Of a stretch of DNA of 6,029 bases, positions 1-5,087 are shown piece by piece. The notes below the pieces were generated by a model, which saw nothing but the letters and a program-made list of their open reading frames with translations, did not search any database and was not told the origin of the DNA. Origin of the DNA: Comamonas sp. lk (GTDB lineage: Bacteria > Pseudomonadota > Gammaproteobacteria > Burkholderiales > Burkholderiaceae_C). A program made the translations under genes and the position numbers. The stretch spans positions 1 to 6,029 of the forward strand of contig CAMDHL010000144.1 in NCBI GenBank assembly GCA_945898105.1, given 5' to 3'. Positions within the stretch are counted from its first letter, which is position 1. Each line of letters starts with the position of its first letter.

Positions 1-248
1 ATCGCGTATGTACCCGCCACAGTCATGCTCGCGCCCGAACTGACGGTTATATCGCCATTAGTTTGTCCACCACTTCCATACTGGGTGGTAATGCTGCCTG
101 AGCAAATGGCTGTCACGCTATTGGCTGCTGCCAGATCGCACGCCGCCCAGGCCGAGTGCGCATCCCATACCAATAAGGCCACCCCTCCGACTGCTTGCAA
201 CAGCACCCTTCGAAGTCCCGCTGGGCTGACGCCTAGACTATTCACCAT
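1..248 (-). CDS. 5' end of a secreted autotransporter-like surface protein (partial)
   Basis: Reading leftward from an ATG at 248-246, the frame stays open for 82 codons to the window edge, so only the N-terminus is present. Residues 1-14 carry the pair Arg13-Arg14, followed by a hydrophobic stretch (about 15-27, VLLQAVGGVALLV) and a signal-peptidase-like site ending Ala33-Trp34-Ala35. The predicted mature part starts near AACDLAAANS and has two cysteines (Cys37, Cys49) 12 residues apart. It then turns into Gly/Ser/Thr-rich sequence with ITVSSGASMTVAGTYA, the pattern seen at the start of beta-helical autotransporter passengers. An in-frame TAA lies about 30 nt upstream. No good Shine-Dalgarno is visible before the ATG; a TTG four codons upstream is a weaker alternative start. 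A lipoprotein is less likely because the residues before Cys37 are WAA rather than a classic lipobox. The beta-barrel, if any, is outside the window, so the family call is inference. Confidence 0.6.
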   Translation of the reverse strand, partial: MVNSLGVSPAGLRRVLLQAVGGVALLVWDAHSAWAACDLAAANSVTAICSGSITTQYGSGGQTNGDITVSSGASMTVAGTYA

Positions 249-252
249 AAGC

Positions 253-294
253 CAGACCAACGCACCAAAACAGGGTGATTATTGGGTTGGTCTG
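253..294 (-). promoter_or_regulatory. Inverted repeat in the leader of the surface-protein gene
   Basis: CAGACCAAC (253-261) is matched by its exact reverse complement GTTGGTCTG (286-294). A short inner pair, CACC (263-266) with GGTG (274-277), lies between them. Together they could form an extended stem-loop in the minus-strand mRNA that ends only a few bases before the ATG at 248, so it could affect start-codon access, or it could be a DNA operator. There is no U-run next to it, so it is not a typical terminator. The function is inference. Confidence 0.4.
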
Positions 295-350
295 ACCTGA
301 AATTAAAAACACAATCTAAAACTTTTTTATTTAAGCAGTGCGTAACCAGT

Positions 351-366
351 AATTAATCGGTTAATT
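351..366. repeat. Short AT-rich inverted repeat, operator-like
   Basis: AATTAA (351-356) and TTAATT (361-366) are exact inverted copies around a 4-base centre (TCGG). An overlapping pair, TAACC (343-347) and GGTTA (359-363), adds further symmetry. It sits just before a possible plus-strand -35 element. It could be a regulator site, but such AT-rich symmetry also arises by chance. Confidence 0.25.
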
Positions 367-393
367 TGATTTTAATGTTTTTAAATTTATAAA
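366..393 (+). promoter_or_regulatory. Possible sigma70-type promoter toward the serine hydrolase
   Basis: TTGATT (366-371) and TATAAA (388-393) are separated by 16 bases inside the AT-rich tract. If used, the leader of the hydrolase mRNA would be about 210 nt. The surroundings are so AT-rich that chance matches are expected, so this is only a candidate. Confidence 0.25.
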
Positions 394-433
394 AAATGTA
401 AAATTTGGTTTGTCCATATAAACGACTAAGCTA

Positions 434-453
434 TTGTTGTAATTACTCAACAA
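434..453. repeat. Inverted repeat TTGTTG-N8-CAACAA
   Basis: Two 6-base arms (434-439 and 448-453) are exact reverse complements around an 8-base AT-rich centre. The size and symmetry suit a dimeric transcription factor site, located downstream of the candidate promoter and upstream of the hydrolase gene. No regulator gene is present in the window to pair with it. Confidence 0.25.
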
Positions 454-494
454 CGAGTGCGTGCGGATCATGGTCGGATTGGTGTGAAAGGACT

Positions 495-513
495 GGCGCG
501 CGCTAGCCGCGCC
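495..513. repeat. GC-rich hairpin in the hydrolase leader
   Basis: GGCGCG (495-500) pairs with CGCGCC (508-513) around a 7-base loop, about 100 nt before the hydrolase start at 611. In the plus-strand mRNA this would be a stable stem. Only TATTT follows it, so it does not look like a standard intrinsic terminator. It may be a leader structure or an operator. Confidence 0.3.
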
Positions 514-598
514 TATTTGGGGTGCGTTGAATGCCGTGGAGCAGCTCCTTGCGTCGTCCCGAGATGGCTGCTCTAGCCTTCATAAAATGCGTCCAAAC

Positions 599-605
599 AA
601 AGGGG
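599..605 (+). promoter_or_regulatory. Ribosome binding site of the serine hydrolase
   Basis: AAAGGGG ends 5 nt before the ATG at 611. It supports that start over the in-frame ATGs at 527 and 587, and gives a protein that begins with a clean export signal (MKK plus a hydrophobic run). Confidence 0.55.
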
Positions 606-610
606 CAGAC

Positions 611-1774
611 ATGAAAAAACTCGGTTACGGCTTACTCTTGGTGCTAGTCATGCTGGCGGCTGCCATTCAGCTGGGGGGTCATGGCTATTTTTGGAAGGCG
701 CTGGCTAGCACCTATTTCCAGGGGTACAGCACTGCGCATATCGATGACGCCAACAATTTTGCGCAGCGCAACATCGCGACGGGGACGCCCCAATCCTGGT
801 CCAAGGACGTCCGCTACAACCAAAAAGTTCTAGACCCGGCCATGGCGGCCTATCTGCAGCAACACGGCACAGCAGCGTTTTTGGTAGCGCAAAAAGGCGC
901 CCTGGTGCATGAGCAGTATTTCGGCGCCTATTCCGCCCAAAGTCGGACCAATTCCTTCTCGATGGCGAAAACCATCACTACCTTGCAGGTGCAAATGGCG
1001 GTACAGCAGGGCGTTATCAGCAGTTTTGATGCGCCCTTGATCGAACGTCTGCCCGAATACGAGCAGGATGCGCGAGGCCAGAAAGCCACGATTTCGCAGC
1101 TCTCAAGCATGACGTCCGGCCATGATTGGACAGAAAACTACTACCTGCCGCTCAACATCACCACCGATTTGTACTATGGCAAAGATGCGGAAAAATTGGT
1201 GTTGGGCCAAGGCTTTGAGCGTGAACCGGGCACCGAATACGAGTACAGCAGCGGCACCACACAGCTATTAGGCGTGTTTTTAAAGCGGGCATTGCAGGCC
1301 AAGGAACCGCGTTTGACGATTAGCGAACACCTTTCGCGCAGCTTGTGGGCGCCGCTGGGTATGGAAAGCGACGCTATCTATACCTTAGACCGCGAGGAAA
1401 GCCAAGGCGGAATGGAGCGCACGTATTGCTGCATATTTGCTAGCGCTCGCGATTTCGCCAAGATTGGGCAGTTGTTGCTGCAAGATGGCCAGTGGAATGG
1501 AAAAACTCTTTTAGACAAAGCCTTTGTCGAACGCATTCGTAAGCCAGACTTGCAACCCTACTACGGACACTCTTTGTGGATGGATTGGAGCTATAAGCAT
1601 CCGTTTTACTTTTTGCAAGGCCATCAAGGTCAGTACGTAATGGTGGTGCCGTCTTTGGATTTGGTAGTGGTGCGCACGGGCCAGACTCGTGACAAAAAAA
1701 CCAAAGGGCCCAACGGCATTACGCCGGCAGAGGTATATCGTTTTGTAGATCAAGCGGTGGCGCTGGTCCAATGA
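611..1774 (+). CDS. Exported serine hydrolase of the class C beta-lactamase / esterase family
   Basis: The 387-residue product matches the penicillin-binding-protein-like hydrolase family that includes class C beta-lactamases, EstB-type esterases and 6-aminohexanoate-dimer (nylon oligomer) hydrolases. Residues 1-23 form an MKK start plus a hydrophobic helix (GLLLVLVMLAAA), a signal peptide or membrane anchor, so the enzyme probably works in the periplasm. The catalytic Ser-x-x-Lys is SMAK at Ser117/Lys120. The second motif is Tyr212 in EYSSG, where class C beta-lactamases have Tyr-x-Asn. The third is H338-Q-G in GHQGQY, in place of Lys-Thr-Gly. ASARDFAKIGQLLL near 278 is also typical of the family. 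The YSS and HQG variants point away from a true beta-lactamase toward an esterase, amidase or peptidase; the substrate cannot be read from sequence. The length is usual and no damage is seen. It is transcribed away from the surface-protein gene and converges on the kinase-like operon. Confidence 0.85.
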   Translation: MKKLGYGLLLVLVMLAAAIQLGGHGYFWKALASTYFQGYSTAHIDDANNFAQRNIATGTPQSWSKDVRYNQKVLDPAMAAYLQQHGTAAFLVAQKGALVHEQYFGAYSAQSRTNSFSMAKTITTLQVQMAVQQGVISSFDAPLIERLPEYEQDARGQKATISQLSSMTSGHDWTENYYLPLNITTDLYYGKDAEKLVLGQGFEREPGTEYEYSSGTTQLLGVFLKRALQAKEPRLTISEHLSRSLWAPLGMESDAIYTLDREESQGGMERTYCCIFASARDFAKIGQLLLQDGQWNGKTLLDKAFVERIRKPDLQPYYGHSLWMDWSYKHPFYFLQGHQGQYVMVVPSLDLVVVRTGQTRDKKTKGPNGITPAEVYRFVDQAVALVQ

Positions 1775-1779
1775 AAATT

Positions 1780-1794
1780 GCGCTGTTACAGCGC
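1780..1794 (-). terminator. Hairpin between convergent genes, likely terminator
   Basis: GCGCTG (1780-1785) and CAGCGC (1789-1794) form a perfect 6-bp stem with a 3-base loop, 5 bases after the hydrolase stop. Read on the minus strand the stem is followed by AATTTTCA, a short U-run that would suit termination of the kinase-like operon ending at 1858. On the plus strand it is followed only by CTGTTAAT, so termination of the hydrolase mRNA would be weaker. It may serve both directions. Confidence 0.5.
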
Positions 1795-1857
1795 CTGTTA
1801 ATCAGCGGATAGATACCCGAGCAAAGGGCAATTCGATCATGGCCTGTCGCCTAAACA

Positions 1858-3150
1858 TCAGCCTGCAGGAATGGTGTTTTGCTTTAGTGGTAGTCGTATC
1901 CAAAAGCGCGGCCCCCGCTCAGGTGCGCTTTCAACGCCCGCTGTCGCACCCAATAGTTCGGCTAAGCTTTGGGCGATCGGAAAGGCTAATCCAGACGTAG
2001 AGTCCGGGTTGTCAAACGCAGGATGTGTCGGGGACGAGGACAAGGCCGCTATATCCCGCGAGCTGTCCGCTTGAACTGAGATAACAATGGCTGCCGAGGT
2101 TTGGGGCCGCACATGGATTAGCAATGGGCGGGGCCCCAAAGCGGTGTGGGCGCACTGAATTAACTTGACAAGTGCCTGCACAAGCAAGTCCTTGTCGGTG
2201 TAAAAAACTACGGGTAGCGCCTTGTCAAGAAACAAAGCGTAGTCGCCGCCACTTACTACGGGCTCTGTCTGTAGAACTTTCATAAAGGCGTGCAACTCAT
2301 CGCGCAAGACCAGGCTTTGCATGTGCACGGAAATCCCACCGGCGCTGAGCCGTGAATATTCCAGTAACTCATCGATAGCGAGCTTGCTTTCCGATGCCAA
2401 GCGAATGTTGTACTCTAAAACCATCAAAGCATTGGGCGCCTTGGCAAAACGCACCATAGCATTTTCACTCCACTTTTGGATTGCCGAAAGTGGAGGTGAG
2501 ATCCCGTCGCTAATGGCCGACAAAAAGCGCTCGCGTGCTACCAGCAAGCTTCTTAGCTTTGCGGTGTCTACGACTAATTCTTCTTGCCGTCGTTTCAGCA
2601 TCAGGTGGCTCTGGACATCGGAGTGGTGATAGAAAATAATCACTAGCCCTAGGGCCATTAAAACCAATGAATTGTCAACAAGTGACGTGATGCCCTCAGC
2701 CAGTGAAACCGAACTCAAGGGAGGTTCGACGCCAATCCAAAGTCCAGAGAAAACCATGGCCACGTGCGCTGTGATGTAAATTAGCAGCCAGACCACGGCT
2801 GCCCGCTGGCTGACCACAAAGTAATTACCGGTAATCAAAACTGCCATCCAAGCTAAAGCGCTTGAATAAATGCCTCCCGAATACCAGGACACGGTTAGAA
2901 CCGCTACAGCGGCAATAACTGACCCAATATGGGCAATAATTTTCTCTGACAAACCCAGATTCAAAGCAAAAAGGAGAAAACACCAAGCAGGAATGCAAAA
3001 CTGTTGGACGCCCACGACGAAAGGGAACGGCGACGTAAACGCTGTCAACGCTGAGGTGCTTGCTGCAATCAATAGTAATAAGTTGGCAAATATCAGCTTG
3101 GCATTACGCCGAGCAAGGTGCAAACGGATCATTGGAAAAAGTTGCGACAT
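1858..3150 (-). CDS. Six-helix membrane pseudo-histidine kinase (catalytic motifs lost)
   Basis: A 430-residue inner-membrane protein with histidine-kinase layout. Six hydrophobic helices lie at about 17-38, 43-67, 71-90, 97-113, 117-141 and 156-176, followed by a charged linker (about 180-205), a dimerisation-like domain (about 206-275) and an ATPase-like domain (about 318-423). The H-box reads FLSAISDGISPPLSAI: the phospho-accepting His is Asp215 and the next Glu is Gly216. In the N-box the two Asn are Lys329 and Cys333. G1 keeps at most a shifted Asp362 without its glycines, and G2 is reduced to SGLAF. The C-terminus (PRFWIRLPLK) still matches the intact kinase at 5088-6029 (SRFWFRLPLK), so common descent is clear. 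There is no receiver domain. The ATG at 3150 is chosen for its GAAGGA site; a start at 3234 would overlap the upstream gene by 67 bases. The reading frame is intact, so it is probably expressed and acts without kinase activity. That role is inference. Confidence 0.8.
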   Translation of the reverse strand: MSQLFPMIRLHLARRNAKLIFANLLLLIAASTSALTAFTSPFPFVVGVQQFCIPAWCFLLFALNLGLSEKIIAHIGSVIAAVAVLTVSWYSGGIYSSALAWMAVLITGNYFVVSQRAAVVWLLIYITAHVAMVFSGLWIGVEPPLSSVSLAEGITSLVDNSLVLMALGLVIIFYHHSDVQSHLMLKRRQEELVVDTAKLRSLLVARERFLSAISDGISPPLSAIQKWSENAMVRFAKAPNALMVLEYNIRLASESKLAIDELLEYSRLSAGGISVHMQSLVLRDELHAFMKVLQTEPVVSGGDYALFLDKALPVVFYTDKDLLVQALVKLIQCAHTALGPRPLLIHVRPQTSAAIVISVQADSSRDIAALSSSPTHPAFDNPDSTSGLAFPIAQSLAELLGATAGVESAPERGPRFWIRLPLKQNTIPAG

Positions 3151-3159
3151 AGGTGTTAG

Positions 3160-3165
3160 TCCTTC
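3160..3165 (-). promoter_or_regulatory. Ribosome binding site deciding the start at 3150
   Basis: On the minus strand GAAGGA lies 9 nt before the ATG at 3150 and just after the TAA stop (3170-3168) of the upstream gene. The placement favours the 430-residue start and suggests translational coupling of the two genes. Confidence 0.6.
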
Positions 3166-3167
3166 GT

Positions 3168-4883
3168 TTAGCCTAATTGCGCTTTGAGCGCGCGAAACAG
3201 AGTGTCCATGGTCCAGGGCCTGAAAAGAACCCATTGCATGCCCGCATCAAGGCAGATCTTTCGTTGTGGCGCGAGCATCGAATTGCCCAGCCCAATGACG
3301 ATAAGCTTATGAAGTTTGCTTTTCGAATGGGTGCGAATGCGTCGCGTGGTTTCAATGCCGTCCATGCCGGGCAGCTGCAACTCTATGAGCACTAGATCAA
3401 AATCGCCAAACTCGAGTTGCACTAGCGCAGTCTCCCCGCTATCGGCCACCCCAAACTCACACTTTCCAAACAGATTGTTCAGCGTTTGCTGTATTTCAAA
3501 CTGCTTGGCAGTTGGGCCGCCAACTACCATTACGCGCAAGGTTTGGCGGTCGTTAATCTTTGTCGGCTCATTCGTAACAGCTTGTTCAGGCACGGTAAGC
3601 ATGGGCCACTCCAATCGCAACACCAACCCATCTGGCTTGTGCTCATAGGCGATACGGCCACCTACCCTTGCAACCAGCCGTTCATGCAACCCTTGTTCTT
3701 GCAAGTCTGCAGGCGCTTCGTTTGCCGTTACTTGACGGATACCTGAGGTATCCGTGTCCTTATCAAAATAGATAACCGTGGTGTCTAAGGCATGCGTTTG
3801 TGGTATTTCCAAGGTGAATAAATTGCCCTTGAATGCTGCATGCACCTGCAGACTTCCCATAAACGCAGGTCCCATGCTTTGTAACAGTAAGTGCGCTACG
3901 ACTCGACTCAAACGAGTTCCATCGCCGATCGCCCAGCGATACGTTTCCTGGCTGGAGGCCCACTCAATCGAAACATCGGAAGCTACATTGCGTAGTTTGG
4001 AAACGTTAATCGCATAGACAAGAGCCTCATGTAAATCAAAGGGTGACTGACTCAACACCAGTTTGCCTAACTCCAATTTAGCTAAATCTCCAAGTTCGTC
4101 AACAAGCCCGATTAATTGATTAGATGCCTGCTCCAAGAACGCACCGCTATCCTCAAAATTGGATACTGTCGGCAATTGATTCTTTGTGATCGGGGCAAGG
4201 AGGCGTACGCGCTCCATCGGTACTCGGAGTTGGCTCTCGAGCGCACCCACAAATACAATGATTTGATCACGTGTCTTTTGTAATCTGGCTTGCAGTTCGC
4301 TCAATGCATGGGTTCGCGCTGCCAAACGCTCATTCTTACTTCGATAATGAATCTCGTTCCAGTAAAGCACCAGCATCAATGCAATGGCAAGATTTAGTTT
4401 GACCCACAGCGTGTTTATCGGAGTGATGGTCGCTGCGTTGACATCTGCCGTGATCCAAAGGTGTTGCACTGCAAGAAATTGGGCAACATGGTGCAGAAAA
4501 ACAATGAATAGCCAAACCATTGACCATCGGAGATTGATAATCAGAAGCGCGGCGATTGCAACCGTAGGCATCCAGACAATAGCAGGTGAGTTGATGCCAC
4601 CTGTACGTGAAATCAAAATAGCAAGCGAAGAAAATGAGAGGACGATAAAGCTGTGTGCAGAAAAATCAAGTGCATCCGAGAGTTGTGCGATGCCGGCCAA
4701 TAAGAGGAAGATTACGAATCCAATTAAGCAAATTGCGATGTCGCTCGGATCAACTACTAAAAAACATCCGACCAGGAAATTCAAGCTACTTATGCCTGCA
4801 ATACGTAGCACCAACCAACGCCGCACACGTTGATCTTTGCGATTGAACACGAAACCTGAAAAAAAGTCGGATTGCTTAGACAT
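3168..4883 (-). CDS. Six-helix membrane pseudo-hybrid kinase with a dead receiver domain
   Basis: A 571-residue protein laid out like a hybrid sensor kinase. Six hydrophobic helices lie at about 21-44, 47-69, 75-95, 99-119, 120-144 and 157-178, with a helical linker (about 180-205), a dimerisation-like domain (about 205-275), an ATPase-like region (about 315-430) and a receiver-like domain (about 450-571). The H-box position reads FVGALESQLRVPM: Ser217 replaces His and Gln218 replaces Glu. N-box Asn are His331 and Gln335; no G1 motif is found, and G2 is only a remnant. In the receiver the acidic pair is Gly455-Gly456, the phospho-Asp is Glu501 (LVLIELQLPGMDG), the Thr is Gly533 and the Lys is Arg555. 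MDGIETTRRIR matches the neighbour's MDGIETTRAIR. Helix 3-5 sequence (GGINSPA, VWLF, HHVAQ) is shared with the downstream gene. The ATG at 4883 is preferred over a TTG at 4910, which has no ribosome site and overlaps a promoter candidate, but the ATG also lacks a strong site. Full-length and unbroken, so probably functional in a non-catalytic way. Confidence 0.8.
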   Translation of the reverse strand: MSKQSDFFSGFVFNRKDQRVRRWLVLRIAGISSLNFLVGCFLVVDPSDIAICLIGFVIFLLLAGIAQLSDALDFSAHSFIVLSFSSLAILISRTGGINSPAIVWMPTVAIAALLIINLRWSMVWLFIVFLHHVAQFLAVQHLWITADVNAATITPINTLWVKLNLAIALMLVLYWNEIHYRSKNERLAARTHALSELQARLQKTRDQIIVFVGALESQLRVPMERVRLLAPITKNQLPTVSNFEDSGAFLEQASNQLIGLVDELGDLAKLELGKLVLSQSPFDLHEALVYAINVSKLRNVASDVSIEWASSQETYRWAIGDGTRLSRVVAHLLLQSMGPAFMGSLQVHAAFKGNLFTLEIPQTHALDTTVIYFDKDTDTSGIRQVTANEAPADLQEQGLHERLVARVGGRIAYEHKPDGLVLRLEWPMLTVPEQAVTNEPTKINDRQTLRVMVVGGPTAKQFEIQQTLNNLFGKCEFGVADSGETALVQLEFGDFDLVLIELQLPGMDGIETTRRIRTHSKSKLHKLIVIGLGNSMLAPQRKICLDAGMQWVLFRPWTMDTLFRALKAQLG

Positions 4884-4904
4884 AGAGAGTGCGTATTTTT
4901 CTTG

Positions 4905-4933
4905 ATTCAATAGGAGGTTTACAAGTTGGTCAA
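4905..4933 (-). promoter_or_regulatory. Candidate sigma70 promoter of the pseudokinase operon
   Basis: On the minus strand TTGACC (4933-4928) and TTGAAT (4910-4905) are 17 bases apart, matching the -35 and -10 consensus at 5 and 4 of 6 positions. Transcription would begin near 4898, giving a leader of about 15 nt before the ATG at 4883. This fits the ATG and would exclude the TTG at 4910. Confidence 0.4.
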
Positions 4934-5005
4934 CCGCCTACAAAAAGTATATTTAAACCATTATTTTAATAAAATATTTTGTCATAAACATAATGAAATT
5001 GATAA

Positions 5006-5034
5006 ATAATAGAAGATAAAAACAAATGAAACAA
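5006..5034 (-). promoter_or_regulatory. Alternative promoter of the pseudokinase operon
   Basis: On the minus strand TTGTTT (5034-5029) and TATTAT (5011-5006) are 17 bases apart. The -10 is good (5 of 6) and the -35 weak (3 of 6). It lies in very AT-rich DNA, immediately beside the 14-bp palindrome at 5037-5050. It may be a second start or a chance match. Confidence 0.3.
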
Positions 5035-5036
5035 AT

Positions 5037-5050
5037 TTTTGATATCAAAA
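5037..5050. promoter_or_regulatory. Perfect 14-bp palindrome, possible operator
   Basis: TTTTGATATCAAAA is its own reverse complement. It lies between the end of the intact kinase gene and the pseudokinase operon, directly upstream of the -35 of the promoter candidate at 5006-5034. It could bind a dimeric regulator of the pseudokinase genes. Its T-tract also follows the hairpin at 5055-5075 and may simply be part of a terminator. Confidence 0.35.
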
Positions 5051-5054
5051 TGAG

Positions 5055-5075
5055 GCGCTAGCTGATGGTCAGCGC
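5055..5075 (-). terminator. Probable terminator of the intact hybrid kinase gene
   Basis: Thirteen bases after the kinase stop (5088), GCGCT and AGCGC (5071-5075 and 5055-5059) can pair; an alternative fold pairs GCTGA (5061-5065) with TCAGC (5069-5073) around a 3-base loop. On the minus strand it is followed by CTCATTTTG. The U-run is short, so termination may be partial and some read-through into the pseudokinase genes is possible. Confidence 0.4.
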
Positions 5076-5087
5076 AAAGATGAGTGT

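Larger units (their letters stand above)
249..610. promoter_or_regulatory. Divergent intergenic region
   Basis: This 362-base gap separates the leftward surface-protein gene from the rightward serine hydrolase gene, so promoters for both must lie here or overlap its edges. About 300-430 is strongly AT-rich with A and T tracts; about 450-610 returns to coding-like GC content. It holds several inverted repeats, listed separately, and one possible plus-strand promoter. I see no convincing protein gene or tRNA in it. The ATG at 527 is in frame with the hydrolase and has GGGG 8 nt before it, but using it would put 28 mostly polar residues ahead of the export signal. Confidence 0.6.

Noticed and set aside
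253..294. Reading the inverted repeat as an intrinsic terminator
   Set aside because: No T-run follows the stem on either strand, and it lies between divergent gene starts rather than after a gene.
25..300. Plus-strand open frame of 91 codons
   Set aside because: It runs antisense to the surface-protein start at 248, has no ribosome site, and its product has no recognisable domain; the opposite strand encodes a clear export signal.
527..610. Longer start of the serine hydrolase at 527
   Set aside because: It would add 28 polar residues before the MKK export signal. The ATG at 611 has AAAGGGG at suitable spacing; the GGGG before 527 keeps a small doubt.
3151..3234. Longer start of the 430-residue pseudokinase at 3234
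   Set aside because: It would overlap the upstream gene by 67 bases in another frame, while the ATG at 3150 has a GAAGGA ribosome site right after the upstream stop.
4384..4833. Plus-strand open frame of 149 codons
   Set aside because: It is fully antisense to the membrane domain of the 571-residue protein, and its product is a low-complexity shadow translation with no domain.
1858..4883. Treating the two kinase-like genes as pseudogenes
   Set aside because: Despite loss of catalytic residues there are no stops or frameshifts over 571 and 430 codons, the membrane helices are maintained and gene spacing suits co-translation, so I annotate them as coding.
4884..4910. TTG start at 4910 for the 571-residue pseudokinase
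   Set aside because: The bases before it read CCTCC, the reverse of a ribosome site, and the TTG overlaps the -10 of a promoter candidate.
4926..5009. Plus-strand 27-codon frame (TTG start) preceded by a consensus AGGAGG at 4912-4917
   Set aside because: The ribosome site and spacing are good, but the start is TTG, the composition just follows the AT-rich gap, and no plus-strand promoter or homologue is apparent; probably chance.
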